Notes: generated by a model not told the origin, from the letters alone. A DNA stretch of 50,540 nucleotides from a bacterium (GCA_022616075.1 JAKEFK010000164.1:1-50540), one strand, 5' to 3'; positions 9,501-20,100 are shown, counted from the stretch's first letter. Made by a program: numbers and translations.

Positions 9501-12500
9501 GTGGCAACGTCTGCAATAGCGCGAACCTGCGTGGTTAAATTTGCAGCAAGCAGGTTGACGTTATCGGTCAAATCCTTCCATGTACCGGCAACACCAGGCA
9601 CCGCCGCCTGGCCACCCAGAATTCCAAACGTTCCGACTTCGCGGGCCACACGCGTAACTTCTGCTGCGAATGCATTGAGCTGATCCACCATTGTGTTGAC
9701 TGTGTTTTTCAGCTGCAGAATTTCACCGCGCACATCGACCGTTATCTTTTGCGATAGATCGCCCTGCGCGACAGCCGTCGTAACGAGGGCGATGTTCCGC
9801 ACTTGATCGGTCAGGTTGTTGGCCATTCTGTTTACGTTGTCGGTGAGATCCTTCCACGTTCCGGCAACTCCTTTGATTTCCGCCTGGCCGCCCAGTTTTC
9901 CATCGGTTCCGACTTCACGAGCCACACGACTGACTTCCGACGCGAATGAATTCAACTGATCCACCATTTTGTTGATGGTGTCCTTCAGCTGCAGAATTTC
10001 ACCGCGAGCATCGACCGTAATCTTTTGCGAAAGATCGCCATTCGCGACTGCGGTTGTAACTTTGGCAATGTCGCGAACCTGCGAAGTAAGAGAGCCGGCC
10101 ATGGCGTTCACATTGTCCGTGAGGTCTTTCCACGTGCCGGATACACCTTTTACTTCCGCCTGGCCGCCCAGTTTTCCATCGGTTCCAACCTCTTTCGCCA
10201 CGCGTGTAACTTCCGCCGCGAAAGCGTTCAGCTGATCCACCATCCGGTTGATGGTGTTTTTCAGCTGCAGAATTTCACCGCGTGCATCGACCGTGATCTT
10301 CTGCGAAAGATCGCCATTGGCAACTCCAGTGGTCACCAGCGCGATGTTTCGCACCTGATCGGTCAGGTTTGTTGCCATGCGATTCACGTTGTCTGTTAAA
10401 TCTTTCCAGATACCCGATACTCCGCGCACTTCCGCCTGACCTCCGAGTCTTCCATCCGTTCCGACTTCCTTTGCCACGCGTGTAACTTCGGATGCGAACG
10501 CGTTCAATTGATCGACCATTGTGTTGATCGTGTCCTTAAGCTCTAGAATTTCTCCTTTGACAGACACCGTAATTTTTTTGGATAGATCACCCTGAGCAAC
10601 GGCCGTCGTGACTGCCGCGATGTTGCGAACTTGATCGGTCAGGTTGGTTGCCATGTAATTGACGTTGTCCGTTAGATCCTTCCACGTACCGCCTACTCCT
10701 TCGACTCTTGCCTGACCTCCGAGTTTTCCTTCTGTGCCGACTTCACGCGCCACACGGGTAACTTCTGCTGCAAACGCATTTAATTGATCGACCATTGTGT
10801 TGATGGTGTTTTTCAGCTCGAGAATTTCACCGCGCGCTTCTACTGTGATTTTCTTGGATAGATCCCCTTGAGCAACCGCCGTCGTCACCGCCGCGATGTT
10901 TCGCACCTGATCGGTCAGGTTGTTGCCCATTTTGTTTACGTTGTCGGTCAAATCTTTCCATGTCCCTGCAACACCTTTTACTTCTGCCTGGCCACCCAGT
11001 TTTCCATCGGTTCCGACTTCTTTCGCCACGCGCGTAACTTCCGCCGCGAATGCGCTCAATTGATCGACCATTGTGTTGATTGTGTTCTTCAATCGCAGGA
11101 TTTCACCTTTTACCTCTACTGTGATTTTCTTGGATAGATCTCCCTGCGCAACAGCCGTGGTTACTTCTGCGATATTCCTCACTTGATCCGTCAAGTTGCT
11201 TGCCATGTAATTCACGTTATCGGTCAAATCTTTCCACGTGCCGGCAACTCCTTTTACATCGGCTTGACCGCCAAGTTTTCCTTCTGTGCCGACTTCGCGC
11301 GCCACGCGGCTGACTTCGGATGCGAACGCATTTAATTGATCTACGGTGGTGTTGATCGTGTTTTTCAATTCCAGGATTTCGCCTTTGACTTCGACTGTGA
11401 TCTTTTTCGATAGGTCACCCAGCGCGATCGCTTTACTGACTTCCGCGATGTTTCGCACCTGGCTGGTAAGGTTATTTGCCATACCATTCACGTTATCGGT
11501 TAAGTCTTTCCATGTGCCCGCGACACCTTCCACTTTGGCCTGCCCACCGAGTTTTCCTTCCGTACCGACTTCGCGCGCCACGCGTGTGACTTCTGCCGCA
11601 AACGCGCTGAGCTGATCCACCATCGTGTTGATTGTATTTTTCAGCTCCAGAATTTCGCCTTTGACTTCAACTGTGATCTTTTTCGATAGGTCACCCAACG
11701 CGATCGCTTTACTGACTTCGGCGATGTTTCGCACCTGGCTGGTCAAGTTATCAGCCATCCAGTTAACGTTGTTCGTCAGATCGTTCCAGGTTCCAGCGAC
11801 CCCTTCCACCCGGGCCTGACCTCCCAGCTTCCCTTCCATACCGACTTCTCGCGCAACACGAATAACTTCGGATGCAAACGCGTTCAATTGATCGACCATC
11901 GTGTTGATGGTGTTTTTCAATTCCAAAATTTCGCCACGCACTTCAACTGTGATCTTCTTGGATAGATCTCCTTGCGCAACAGCGGTGGTAACCTCCGCGA
12001 TGTTTCGCACCTGGTTTGTCAGATTGTTTGCCATACCGTTGACGTTGTCCGTTAGATCCTTCCACGTCCCTGCAACGCCTTCTACTTTCGCCTGTCCACC
12101 GAGTTTTCCTTCCGTACCGACTTCACGCGCCACGCGCGTGACTTCCGCCGCGAATGCGCTGAGTTGATCAACCATTGTGTTGATCGTATTCTTCAGATCC
12201 AGGATTTCTCCTTTCACATCAACCGTGATTTTTTTAGAGAGATCACCCTGCGCAACGGCCTTCGTAACTTCCGCGATGTTTCTCACCTGGCCGGTCAGAT
12301 TATCTGCCATCCAGTTGACATTGTTTGTCAGATCTTTCCACGTACCGGCCACACCCGGCACCACTGCCTGGCCACCCAATTTTCCTTCTGTGCCGACTTC
12401 ACGCGCCACGCGGCTGACTTCAGAGGCGAATGAATTCAATTGATCCACCATCGTGTTAATGGTTTCTTTTAATTGCAGAATTTCGCCCTGAGCTTGAACC

Positions 12501-13246
12501 GTAATTTTTCTGGATAGATCCCCTTCGGCAACTGCGGTTGTGACTTCTGCAATATTTCGAACCTGCGACGTCAAACTGTTCGCCATCGCATTCACGTTGT
12601 CTGTCAGACCCTTCCACGTACCGGCCACACCCCTAACGTCCGCCTGCCCACCGAGCTTTCCTTCGGTTCCGACTTCGCGGGCCACACGCGTAACTTCTCC
12701 TGCAAATGAGCTGAGCTGATCCACCATTGTGTTCACGATGTTTCCAATCTGGAAGAATTCGCCTTTCAATGGACGGCCGTCGATTTCCATTCTCATTTTT
12801 TCGTTAAGGTCGCCCCGCGCGACTGCCGTAATGACGCGTCCTACTTCCGTCGTAGGCTGAACGAGGTTGTCAATTAGAGCGTTTATCGATTTTAGGCTTT
12901 GCCTCCATCCACCTTTCGTGCGGGATAAAGTGGTGCGTTCGGTAAGCCTTCCTTCCTCTCCAATCGCCTTGCTAACGCGATCGAGCTCAGAGACCCGCCG
13001 TTCGTTCATTTCAGTATATTGATTGAACACGCGGTTGATTTTTCCAATGATCCCGTTTTTTCCGGAATTCAAACGAACTGAAAAATCCCCGTCCCGCGCT
13101 GCTTTCAACGCTTCCAGCAATCGCCCTAAACGGTCGTCATCTTTTTTCCCAGCCCCAGGGCGCCTCTTTCCCTTGACGCGTTTAACAGGGGAAGGTTTTT
13201 CCAGATTGTTCTCTGATAACGGAATATTCTCTTCGCTTACGGCCAT
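6530..13246 (-). CDS. Giant poly-HAMP hybrid histidine kinase with three receivers
   Basis: A 2238-residue soluble protein. After a short basic N-terminus, residues about 40-1330 are HAMP-type modules dominated by twelve 92-residue units, each a HAMP doublet with [24 protein letters not shown] and [11 protein letters not shown]. Next come a GAF domain (about 1310-1455), a long coiled coil, HisKA with His1563 in SHELRTPLN, an HATPase domain with [12 protein letters not shown], and three receivers with phospho-acceptor Asp at about 1891, 2013 and 2163. No transmembrane helix is seen, so signals are probably cytoplasmic. The layout resembles group III (Nik1-type) hybrid kinases, which have about five to seven HAMP units. 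The start ATG has AAGGAGAG upstream. It leads the operon into cheR and a second kinase. Confidence 0.95.
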   Translation of the reverse strand: MAVSEENIPLSENNLEKPSPVKRVKGKRRPGAGKKDDDRLGRLLEALKAARDGDFSVRLNSGKNGIIGKINRVFNQYTEMNERRVSELDRVSKAIGEEGRLTERTTLSRTKGGWRQSLKSINALIDNLVQPTTEVGRVITAVARGDLNEKMRMEIDGRPLKGEFFQIGNIVNTMVDQLSSFAGEVTRVAREVGTEGKLGGQADVRGVAGTWKGLTDNVNAMANSLTSQVRNIAEVTTAVAEGDLSRKITVQAQGEILQLKETINTMVDQLNSFASEVSRVAREVGTEGKLGGQAVVPGVAGTWKDLTNNVNWMADNLTGQVRNIAEVTKAVAQGDLSKKITVDVKGEILDLKNTINTMVDQLSAFAAEVTRVAREVGTEGKLGGQAKVEGVAGTWKDLTDNVNGMANNLTNQVRNIAEVTTAVAQGDLSKKITVEVRGEILELKNTINTMVDQLNAFASEVIRVAREVGMEGKLGGQARVEGVAGTWNDLTNNVNWMADNLTSQVRNIAEVSKAIALGDLSKKITVEVKGEILELKNTINTMVDQLSAFAAEVTRVAREVGTEGKLGGQAKVEGVAGTWKDLTDNVNGMANNLTSQVRNIAEVSKAIALGDLSKKITVEVKGEILELKNTINTTVDQLNAFASEVSRVAREVGTEGKLGGQADVKGVAGTWKDLTDNVNYMASNLTDQVRNIAEVTTAVAQGDLSKKITVEVKGEILRLKNTINTMVDQLSAFAAEVTRVAKEVGTDGKLGGQAEVKGVAGTWKDLTDNVNKMGNNLTDQVRNIAAVTTAVAQGDLSKKITVEARGEILELKNTINTMVDQLNAFAAEVTRVAREVGTEGKLGGQARVEGVGGTWKDLTDNVNYMATNLTDQVRNIAAVTTAVAQGDLSKKITVSVKGEILELKDTINTMVDQLNAFASEVTRVAKEVGTDGRLGGQAEVRGVSGIWKDLTDNVNRMATNLTDQVRNIALVTTGVANGDLSQKITVDARGEILQLKNTINRMVDQLNAFAAEVTRVAKEVGTDGKLGGQAEVKGVSGTWKDLTDNVNAMAGSLTSQVRDIAKVTTAVANGDLSQKITVDARGEILQLKDTINKMVDQLNSFASEVSRVAREVGTDGKLGGQAEIKGVAGTWKDLTDNVNRMANNLTDQVRNIALVTTAVAQGDLSQKITVDVRGEILQLKNTVNTMVDQLNAFAAEVTRVAREVGTFGILGGQAAVPGVAGTWKDLTDNVNLLAANLTTQVRAIADVATAVTRGDLTRSVAVEAMGEVEELKNNINQMILTLKDTTQKNVEQDWLKTNLARFSRMLQGQRDLQTVAQSIMSELTPLVSAQHGVFYVKDSEGGQPMLKLLSSYGYKVRKSVANKFQYGESLVGQCALEKKPILITDPPKDYVKISSGLGEGTPRNIIVLPVLFEGQVMAVTELASFEHFSPVHQLFLEQLMESLGVVLNMIGASMRTEELLKQSQALAGELQSQQEELKRSNEELEEQTQALKASQELLRQQQDELQRTNEDLEEKARLLSDQKKMVETKNRELELAQASLQEKAEQLAITSKYKSEFLANMSHELRTPLNSILLLAKLVSENKDQNLTVKQVDYLQTIFASGNDLLGLINEVLDLSKIEAGKMDIQIQDFDLDDIRSFAERSFRQIAEQKGLDYEIRIDETAPGIMRTDPLRLEQVLRNLLSNAFKFTDSGKIEMNISAAPPANHLTAPTLRDSQNVIAIAVTDTGIGIPKDKQRIIFEAFQQGDSGSNRSHGGTGLGLTISREIVRLLGGEIHLSSEPGEGSVFTLYLPEKYVAVTPSLDSQIPGFRRLEQMLTDVTLPQDLFTQTEFLDDRYELRPGDKTLLIVEDDENFAGILVDIAHQKGFKVILAHKGDTGLALAHEFIPDAILLDMVLPVLDGWTVLTRLKHHPRTRHIPVQIISVLEDRHRGLQQGAYAYMMKPVSPETLDNALDKIVDFINRGMKTLLVVEDDEAQRKAIAELIGATDLDIVSAATGTEAVEIMKRQRVDCMVLDLSLPDIDGFELLEEVKARYTELPIIVYTGRELTEKEETQLKRYADSIVIKGVSSPERLLDETALFLHRVESKLPKEKEQILAQLHDQDSVLANRKVLIVDDDVRNIFALTSVLENSVPQDQPMKILFAENGREGIEMLEKNPDTDLVLMDIMMPGMDGYETIRELRKKENFRQLAVIALTAKAMKGDREKCMEAGASDYIAKPVDVEKLLSLMRVWLYKGDGQKT
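9528..12847 (-). repeat. Tandem 276-bp coding repeat array (12 HAMP doublets)
   Basis: Twelve head-to-tail copies of a 276-bp unit (92 codons) inside the hybrid kinase gene. I counted twelve GTWKDLT-type motifs (variants GTWKGLT, GTWNDLT, GIWKDLT). Most differences are synonymous or conservative, and the reading frame is held throughout. Such an array is prone to unequal recombination and to misassembly, so the copy number should be treated with care. Confidence 0.93.
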
Positions 13247-13460
13247 GTAGTTCTCTCCTTAGAAAAATCAGCTGACGTTTCGAGCCAAAAAACAAAATGA
13301 GGGAGTAACGTCCCCAAGAACATTGCATCCTGAAGATTATCCTGACGGGAAATTTAGGCGAAATCTCGTCTAAAACAAGCATATTTGTGTAACGATTGCT
13401 GTTACATTTTTTGAGGAGGTTAGCGATGGCGAGGAGGCGGCGGTAAGCGTAATTAACCAG
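13247..13460. other. Gene-free leader between divergent genes
   Basis: The 343-bp gap between the divergent kinase gene (start 13246) and the PA2779-like gene (start 13590) contains no credible gene. Its left part must carry the promoter of the kinase operon, but I cannot place -35/-10 boxes with confidence. The right part, from 13461, is a repeat array. Confidence 0.6.
13388..13406. promoter_or_regulatory. Possible operator palindrome TGTAAC-N7-GTTACA
   Basis: A perfect 6-bp dyad with a 7-bp spacer lies about 140 bp upstream of the kinase start, in an AT-rich stretch. The shape suits a dimeric regulator, but one short palindrome is weak evidence. Confidence 0.25.
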
Positions 13461-13572
13461 AGTAGCGGGTGGTCTCGCCTGCGATTCAAGTAGCGCGGGC
13501 GTCTCGCCTGCGATTCAAGTAGCGCGGGCGTCTCGCCTGCGATTCTGCGCAGACGGGGACGTCCGCGCTACA
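13461..13572. repeat. Family A REP array: three tandem 29-bp copies plus one inverted arm
   Basis: Direct copies of AGTAGCGCGGGCGTCTCGCC start at 13461 (slightly degenerate), 13489 and 13518, with a 29-bp period. They end in an inverted arm (GCGCAGACGGGGACGTCCGC and on to CTAC at 13571). The array stops eight bases before the Shine-Dalgarno of the next gene, so it lies in the 5' leader of that operon. Confidence 0.9.
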
Positions 13573-13589
13573 GGGATTTGGAGGAAAAC

Positions 13590-13994
13590 ATGTCTATTTG
13601 GAAAACAGCTAAAGCTTTGCTGACGATCGCTCTGTGTCTTTGTTTGTTGGCGCCCGTTGATGCTCGGGCGACTCAGATTGTAACTCAGGAAGACTTGCAT
13701 CAAGACTTGCTCAAATCCTGGGAAGAAAGGGAACAGAATCTTGCCACATTGAAGGGACTACTATCGACAGAAGCAGCCCGTGAAATGATCGCAAAAACTG
13801 GTACCGATTACGGTAAAGTAATGCGAGCCCTGCCCAATCTGGATGATGAGGAACTGTCAAGGCTCGCGTCTCAAGCCCGTGTTGCACAAGCTAATTTTGC
13901 AGCCGGCCTATCTGATCGGGAAATCGTCAATGTCCTGATCATTGTGCTGCTCGTGGTTGCCATCATTGTTGTTGTCGCAGCAGTTGCGGACTAA
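13590..13994 (+). CDS. PA2779-like exported/membrane small protein
   Basis: A 134-residue protein with an N-terminal signal sequence (hydrophobic run about residues 8-24 ending near VDARA), a charged helical middle with LKGLLSTEAAREMI and LDDEELSRLASQA, and a strongly hydrophobic C-terminal helix (about 112-132). That plan, with the phrase about 'eelsrLA' before a C-terminal helix, fits the PA2779 family, whose usual neighbour is the PA2778-type cysteine peptidase, as here. The ATG at 13590 is chosen over a TTG at 13578 because GGAGG at 13580-13584 is well placed for it. It begins a three-gene operon. The role is unknown; it may anchor or regulate the peptidase. Confidence 0.75.
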   Translation: MSIWKTAKALLTIALCLCLLAPVDARATQIVTQEDLHQDLLKSWEEREQNLATLKGLLSTEAAREMIAKTGTDYGKVMRALPNLDDEELSRLASQARVAQANFAAGLSDREIVNVLIIVLLVVAIIVVVAAVAD

Positions 13995-14002
13995 AAACAA
14001 CA

Positions 14003-14518
14003 ATGAATTGGAGCATCTTTCCGGTTCTTGCCCTGTTTTTATCCTTGATTTGGATCGATGTGCCATTCATTCGACAGGAGGAAAAGGGATGCGGTGCGGC
14101 CAGCATTGCCATGGTGATGCAATACTGGCAATCCGAAGGTCATCATGTTCCTGAGGAAGCAAGCAGTCCATCCCGGATCATGCAACTACTTTATTCGAAG
14201 CCGGAGGAAGGAATTCGCGCTGAGGACCTGACTCGATATTTGGAGGAGCATGGATTCCAGACCTTCAGTTTTTCCGGCAAGTCGGAGGACCTGGCGCATC
14301 ACATAAAGAAAGGGCGCCCGCTGATTGTGTCCCTGGAAGCGGAGGGCAAGACCGGCAAGCTCCATTTTCTGGTGGTTGCCGGAGTAGATCCGGAGAACGA
14401 GCTGGTGCTTGTGAATGATCCGGCCGAACGGAAATTATTGAAAATGAAGCGAACAACTTTCGAAAAACGGTGGGCAGCAACAAAGAACTGGACCTTACTG
14501 GCGTTACCCGAGCAATGA
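14003..14518 (+). CDS. C39-like cysteine peptidase (PA2778-type)
   Basis: A 171-residue protein with a hydrophobic N-terminus (residues 2-20, signal or anchor) followed by a papain-like C39 fold. Catalytic Cys30 is in GCGAASIAMV, His121 in KLHFLVV, and Asp139 in VNDP. C39 enzymes usually cleave double-glycine leaders as part of ABC exporters. This one is stand-alone, as in the PA2778 family, and probably periplasmic. It starts nine bases after the preceding gene and overlaps the next by four bases (ATGA at 14515-14518), so all three are made together. All three catalytic residues are present, so activity is plausible. The substrate is unknown. Confidence 0.85.
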   Translation: MNWSIFPVLALFLSLIWIDVPFIRQEEKGCGAASIAMVMQYWQSEGHHVPEEASSPSRIMQLLYSKPEEGIRAEDLTRYLEEHGFQTFSFSGKSEDLAHHIKKGRPLIVSLEAEGKTGKLHFLVVAGVDPENELVLVNDPAERKLLKMKRTTFEKRWAATKNWTLLALPEQ

Positions 14519-15996
14519 AAAATTATTTGTTCCTTCTGCTTGTCTTTTGTTTCGGACCTGACCTATATGCTCTATCCTTTTTTACTGGCCCGATGCGAAA
14601 TTGGGCCCAGGTGGAGTATGCCTTAGAAGCGACACAGGCAAGCATGAGTTACCGCAGGGGTGATCGTGAGCTTTCCAAGAAGTACCTGCAAAGAATTCTG
14701 GAAAAGAATGCGGGCGATTCTTACGCGAACCAGTTTTTGGGGACTCTTTTCTTAATGGATGGGAATCTCGAAGCTGCACTCAAATACTGGAATCGTCTCG
14801 GTAAACCACTCATAGAGAATATTCAGCTGGAACCTCATCCGGATGTAGATCCGGAATTGTTGGATAGGGCCCTTGTTATGGCGCCGGCTTCCTCATTAAC
14901 GCGAGAAGATTACCTGGCGACGGAATCAAGACTTCAGATGATGGGCGTTTTTAGAAAACAGGAATTCGAGCTGAAACCTCACAAAAAGGAAGAGAAGTTC
15001 GATTTGATTGTCCGGCCTTCGGTAAAAAAGGGCGCATTTTCGTCAAAAATCAAAATGGCGACGCTGGCCGCTCAGGGCGTTTTTACAGAAACGGTCCAGC
15101 TGGAGTTTCCGAACATTGAGGGCACAACGATCAGCGCCAGTTCGCTGATTTCGTGGGATGAATTCAAAAATCGCTTTTATTCTTCTTTGTCATTGCCGTT
15201 CGGCAGGCATCCACACATGCGCATCCGGTCTTTTTCAGATACGCGAAAGGAAACATGGGCGCTTGCTCCTGATGTGGATCTTTTGAAATGGCAGGGCGGT
15301 GTAGAGCTTGCCGAGAGCGTAAACGGCAATTGGAAATGGAACAGCGGCGCCAAAGTATCACACCGAAACTACGACAATATTGGTAGCTTTTCGGCTTCTT
15401 TCCAGGAAGGATGGGTCATTCAGGCTTTCGCAAATTTTGATTTTTCTCTGCTTCGAATTCCGGAGCGAAGGTTTAATGTGAAATCAAATTTGAACACGGA
15501 GGTGGGTAAGCTTCTTCATTCTTTCTCCTCGCCTTTTCTGATGCTGGAAAATTCGGTGGAGATGCGCTGGTTTCCACGGCCTGCGGGTGAAGACCTCGCA
15601 ATGACCGGCCGTTTTCGAACAGGAAAAATATTCGGTGAGGTGCCTTTTGATGAATCTTTTGTTCTCGGTGTAGAAAGAGACACTGATCTTCTGCTGCGCG
15701 CCCATAAAAGCCAGAGCGATAAAAAAGGGGAGAATCCCTTTGCCTCTGCCTATGCTCTTTGGAACTGGGATATCAGCAAGATCGTTGTCGATAAGAAAAG
15801 ATACCGCTTGAAACTTACTCCGTTCCTTGACGTTGGGAAAATCTTTGATTCCCAGTTGTGGCGCGGAAAGCAGTGGTTTGTTGACACCGGAATCCAGACT
15901 GGAGTACAGATTTTTGGAGCTCCCGAACTGGTGCTGACCTTTGGAAAGGATTTGCGGACCGGCCGAAACGTCGTGTACTTCAGTGCGAGGTTGTAG
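14515..15996 (+). CDS. Exported TPR plus Omp85-like outer-membrane barrel
   Basis: A 493-residue protein. A signal peptide (residues 1-19, ending in LYA) precedes a TPR-like helical region (about 25-110, with SKKYLQRILEKNAGDSYANQ). After a linker comes a region rich in alternating hydrophobic strands (about 170-493) that ends in a strand-like VVYFSARL. Late segments FDESFVLGVERDTDLLLRAH and LTPFLDVGKIFD resemble the C-terminal barrel of Omp85/BamA-TamA surface antigens. The ATG at 14515 overlaps the peptidase stop and directly precedes the signal peptide; an upstream in-frame ATG at 14470 would bury it. It probably sits in the outer membrane as the partner of the upstream peptidase. The barrel call is by pattern only. 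Confidence 0.72.
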   Translation: MKNYLFLLLVFCFGPDLYALSFFTGPMRNWAQVEYALEATQASMSYRRGDRELSKKYLQRILEKNAGDSYANQFLGTLFLMDGNLEAALKYWNRLGKPLIENIQLEPHPDVDPELLDRALVMAPASSLTREDYLATESRLQMMGVFRKQEFELKPHKKEEKFDLIVRPSVKKGAFSSKIKMATLAAQGVFTETVQLEFPNIEGTTISASSLISWDEFKNRFYSSLSLPFGRHPHMRIRSFSDTRKETWALAPDVDLLKWQGGVELAESVNGNWKWNSGAKVSHRNYDNIGSFSASFQEGWVIQAFANFDFSLLRIPERRFNVKSNLNTEVGKLLHSFSSPFLMLENSVEMRWFPRPAGEDLAMTGRFRTGKIFGEVPFDESFVLGVERDTDLLLRAHKSQSDKKGENPFASAYALWNWDISKIVVDKKRYRLKLTPFLDVGKIFDSQLWRGKQWFVDTGIQTGVQIFGAPELVLTFGKDLRTGRNVVYFSARL

Positions 15997-16000
15997 AGGT

Positions 16001-16208
16001 TGTAGTGGCAGAGCATTTTACGTCTTTTGGAACCTACTCTACGATTTTTGGGAGGCTGTCTAAGAAGTATGAGCATGGCATTTCGTCGAAAATGCTCTGC
16101 AAACTACGATAGAAGCAGAGCATTTACTTTCCTTAACAACTCCTGATTACGAGTAACACTTTTTGGTGTTTTTGTGAATTTTGCTATTGTAAATGCTCTG
16201 CCACTACA
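16001..16208. repeat. MITE-like double hairpin (family E)
   Basis: Perfect 18-bp terminal inverted repeats lie at 16001-16018 (TGTAGTGGCAGAGCATTT) and 16191-16208. An internal inner pair (AAATGCTCTGC near 16089 and GCAGAGCATTT near 16119) suggests two adjacent copies of an about 100-bp hairpin. There is no transposase gene. The left end directly follows a duplicated AGGTTGTAG that includes the barrel gene stop codon. The 235-bp gap holds nothing else. Confidence 0.85.
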
Positions 16209-16231
16209 TTACATAAGATAAGAGGTGTTTT

Positions 16232-16459
16232 ATGTTAGCTGGAATTTTCTATTTACTTTTTTCTCTTACCACAGTGGCGTCTTCACAGAATTGCTGCTTT
16301 GTGCATCCGAATTACGCCGGAATCTGCGTTGTCGAGCCTGCCCCGGGCGAAAGTTGCGCATCGATTCTGGATTATCTCAACTCTCCCGGAACTGCAGGGA
16401 AAACGTATTGCGGTGGTACACCCATCCGCGGCGGCTGGAGTCAGACACGCTGCAAGTAG
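16232..16459 (+). CDS. Small exported cysteine-rich protein
   Basis: A 75-residue protein with a signal peptide (about residues 1-18, ending VASS) and a short mature part with six cysteines (21, 22, 32, 42, 60, 74), an even number that suggests disulfides in the periplasm or outside. AGAGG sits about eight bases before the ATG. I do not recognise the family. It converges on another cysteine-rich gene with only three bases between the stop codons. Confidence 0.6.
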   Translation: MLAGIFYLLFSLTTVASSQNCCFVHPNYAGICVVEPAPGESCASILDYLNSPGTAGKTYCGGTPIRGGWSQTRCK

Positions 16460-16462
16460 CTC

Positions 16463-16978
16463 CTAGTTACATTTATCCAGCCCAAACTTATCTACGTTTT
16501 TAACGCAGATGCACGCATAATCGCCTCCCTCGATAGCAAGCGGCTCTCCGCCAGGGCCCTTAACGAGGGTCCACATGGGTGTTGCTGCTTTTTTATCAAT
16601 AAAAAAGAGTAGACATGCGCAACTGTTTTTCTTGTCATCACTGCATTCCGTCGCTTTGCTGGCTTGAGTAGGGGCTATAGTGTCCCTACCTCTTATTTTC
16701 GGCTTTTTACAAGTGATCGCGTTTTTGTTCTCGGCGAGCTGCCAGGTCTGTTTCTGCGTGGTTTGATTAGCCTTCTCTGTCTGTTCTTCCGGGCAACATT
16801 TCTTATCGGCCTGAACTGGTTTAGCACACTTTGTGTACGTTTTGATGGGAAAACCGTTGAACATCGTGTCTGCATTCTGAGCATATAAAACGTGGAGGTT
16901 CCCAATCCCCGAAGTAAAAGCAAAAGCGAAAGCTGTAATCGCGATGAGAAATCTAAAATGCTTTTGGATATTGTTCAT
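16463..16978 (-). CDS. Exported cysteine-rich protein, unknown function
   Basis: A 171-residue protein. A signal peptide (about residues 1-33, FLIAITAFAFAFTSGIG) is followed by a lysine- and cysteine-rich mature part with KKCCPEE, NSCACLLFF and DYACICVKN. The ATG at 16978 is chosen because AAGGAGGAA lies just upstream; a longer reading frame starting at 17020 would place residues before the signal peptide. No family recognised. The even, paired cysteines suggest disulfide bonds. It lies between two exported systems and faces the divergent CHAT gene. Confidence 0.68.
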   Translation of the reverse strand: MNNIQKHFRFLIAITAFAFAFTSGIGNLHVLYAQNADTMFNGFPIKTYTKCAKPVQADKKCCPEEQTEKANQTTQKQTWQLAENKNAITCKKPKIRGRDTIAPTQASKATECSDDKKNSCACLLFFIDKKAATPMWTLVKGPGGEPLAIEGGDYACICVKNVDKFGLDKCN

Positions 16979-17119
16979 AACACTTTCCTCCTTGTTCTCC
17001 CTTAGGACAGCTAATGACAAAATCTAAAAAAACATTTCAGGGCGTATCTAAGTTGAGATAGAAATTGGGTTGATGTAAATTAGGAATCGCACTCCAGCTT
17101 AGAATTCCTGGGGGAATTC

Positions 17120-20100
17120 ATGAATCGTTATGGCTGCTTTTTAGCCTTCCTCCTTCTGATTCCTGCAGCTCTGCCCGCACAACAATTTTCTTTGCAACTT
17201 GGCGAATCGATGGAAAGGGAGATTGTGACCGGCGAGACTCATGAATATCGATGGACCTCCTCTGCCGGAGAGTTCGCTCATTTTGTTGCGAGACAGAAAG
17301 AGAATGATCTGGCCATGGTTATCACAATCAGGTCCTCTGACGCCGCGACCATTGCGGAAATTTACAGTCCGGTTTCGCCCCCAATTCCAGTTCCCATTTC
17401 GGTTCTGCCCCAACTATCCGGCGAATACAAATTAGAAATCCGCTCGCTCGAAAAGGATCGAGAGCCGCGCCGGTATGAGATCAGCTTTCGGGAATTACGG
17501 GAGGCAACACAGCAAGACACAATTCGCGTCAACGCGGAGAAAGCGATGCTGGAAGCAGAGCGATTGCGAAGCACAGGAACAAAAGACTTGATTATCAAAT
17601 CGATGGAATTCTATCAGCAGGCGCTTCCCTCCTATCGAGAACTGAAGGATGCAACAGGTGAAGCAATTGTACTGGCCGGACTGGGCCGAAGCCATGATGC
17701 ATTAGGTGAGAAAAAGAAGGCGTACGATCTATTTCAACAGGCTGTTGTCATCCAGCGGAGGATCCAGAATCGTAGCGGGGAAGCAAATATTTTGAATTAT
17801 ATGGGACTCGTCCATGATTTTTTGGGAGAGAGACCGGATGCGCTCAAGCTTTTAAACCAGGCGCTGGAAACTGCGCGCCAGGCTCAAGATCGAAGAGCGG
17901 AAGCCCTTGCGTTAAACAATCTGGGGCTTGTGAATCACAATATCGGAGATAGCCAGAAAGCGCTGGAATACTACGGCCAGGCTTTGCCGTTGCATCGGGC
18001 AATCAAGAATCTCCGCGGTGAATCCACCACGTTGAACAATATGGGAACGGTTTATCTTTCCATCGGCGAAAAACAAAAGGCGCTTGAATGCCTGCAAAAG
18101 TCTCTTGAAGTTCGCCGTCTAATTGGCGATCCTGCACCGATTGCAATCGGTCTAAACAACATCGGAGCCCTTTACTATTCAATCGATGATTTTCAAAAGG
18201 CTCTTGAATATTACCATCAAGCTTTGCGCCCCTACAAAGAAGCCGGCGACCCGGCGGGTGAGGCTATCCCTTTGCATAACATAGCGCGTGTCCATCAGTC
18301 CGTGGGAGAGTACCAGGAAGCTCTACGCTTTTTTAAGCTGGCTCTTCATTTACAGCGTTCCGTGAGGTATAGAGCCGGAGAGGGAGTGATTCTTTCGCAT
18401 ATCGGTCAGGTTTACAGTTTAATCGGTGATCAACCTAAGGCGCTGAATACATTTCAAGAGGCTCTGGAGATTCATCGTGAAACGAAGAATAGTTCCGGCG
18501 AAGCCATGGTTTTGACGAATCTAGGTTCTGTTTATGAGTCATTGGGACATAAGCAAAAAGCGCTCGAGTATTTCCAGAATGCTCTCGCGCTCCGTCGCAC
18601 CGCTCAGGACCGTCACGGTGAGGGGATCGCACTGAACCAGATCGCACGAGTTCAACTGTCGTTGGGTGATGCGCAAACGGCACTCGACTTGTGCGAAAAG
18701 GCGCTCCCTTTGATGACCAGTTCTGGGAGCCGGCGAGGGGAGGCGCTTACTCTCGATTGTCTGGGTTCAGTAAAAGCATCGCTTGGCGAACCGCAAAGAG
18801 CCGTGGAGCTCTTCGATCAAGCGAGCGCAATATTCCATTCAGTAGGTGACCTTCGAGGCGAGGCCACCTCGCAGCAAAACGCGTCCAGGATCGAACTGAA
18901 TAGAGCTAATTTTGTAGAAGCAAAGCGTCGATTGGAATCCGTTCTCACGATCGCAGAATCGCTCCGGAGCAAGATGTCGAGCCCCGATCTGAGATCGCTC
19001 TACTTCGCGTCGATACGTGATTCTTACGAGCTTTACATCGATGCGCTGATGCAACTGCATCGGGGCGATCCTTCGCTGGATCTGCATGCTGCCGCGCTGC
19101 ATGCTGCAGAGAAAGCGAAGGCCCGTACACTCCTGGAAATGTTGGCTGAGGCGGGAGTCGATTTCAGGCAAGGTGTCAGCATAGATCTGCTTCGGAAAGA
19201 GAATCATCTCCTTAAAGTTTTGAATGCAAAAGCTGAACGGCAAATGCGTTTGCTTGGTGAGAGGGAGAAAACAAAAGACCTCATGACGCTCGCAAAAGAG
19301 ATAGATGCGCTCACGAGTCAGCATCGGGATCTGCTGGCAGAAATCCGATCCGCGAGTCCGTTTTATGCCGCCATAACCCATCCACAACCGCTAAACGTTC
19401 AGGAGATTCAACATCAAATTTTGGGTCCTGATTCGGTCCTTCTGGAATTTTCCCTTGGAGAAAAAAGAAGCTATCTCTGGGTTGTTTCACAGAATCATCT
19501 GGAAAGTTTTGAGTTGCCTGCCCGGGACGATATCGAAAAAACAGCAAGGAAGTATTACGATGTGATCCGGTCCAACGGCGATCTCAAAGAAATAGCACGG
19601 GCTGGAACGAAACTAAGCAGGCAATTATTTTCCAACGTCAAATTCCCGCAACAGAAACGGCTTTTGATTGTTCCAGAGGGCGTTCTGCAGTATGTGCCTT
19701 TTTCAGCGCTTCCCAACCTGGAACAAGAGATTGTGATTCTTCCTTCTGCTTCTGTCTTAGCTACGTTGCGGCGCGAGCGAACGAAGGGGACAAAAACACT
19801 GGCTGTTTTTGCTGATCCGGTTTTTGAAAAAGAAGATCCGCGGGTTGCGGAAACTGGCAATGCTTCTACAGAACCGATGGAGAACGAGGCGCTGCTCCGA
19901 TCTGCCGAAGATTTTGGAATTGCCGGGAAGGTGATATTTTCTAGACTCATCGGAACCAGAAGAGAGGCTGCCGGCATGACTTCTCTGGTTGCGCCGGACC
20001 AGCGAAGGGAGGCTTTGGATTTTGAAGCGAGCAAGGCACTCGCGACAAGCGATGAAATTTCGAAATACCGCATCGTGCATTTTGCGACTCATGGCTTGCT

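Noticed and set aside
8825-12443. Repeated plus-strand open frames of 80-130 residues opposite the HAMP array
   Set aside because: They recur with the 276-bp period of the array and mirror its codons; there are no ribosome sites and no independent conservation.
13461-13572. CRISPR-like spacing of the 29-bp repeats
   Set aside because: The units are contiguous with no unique spacers and end in an inverted arm.
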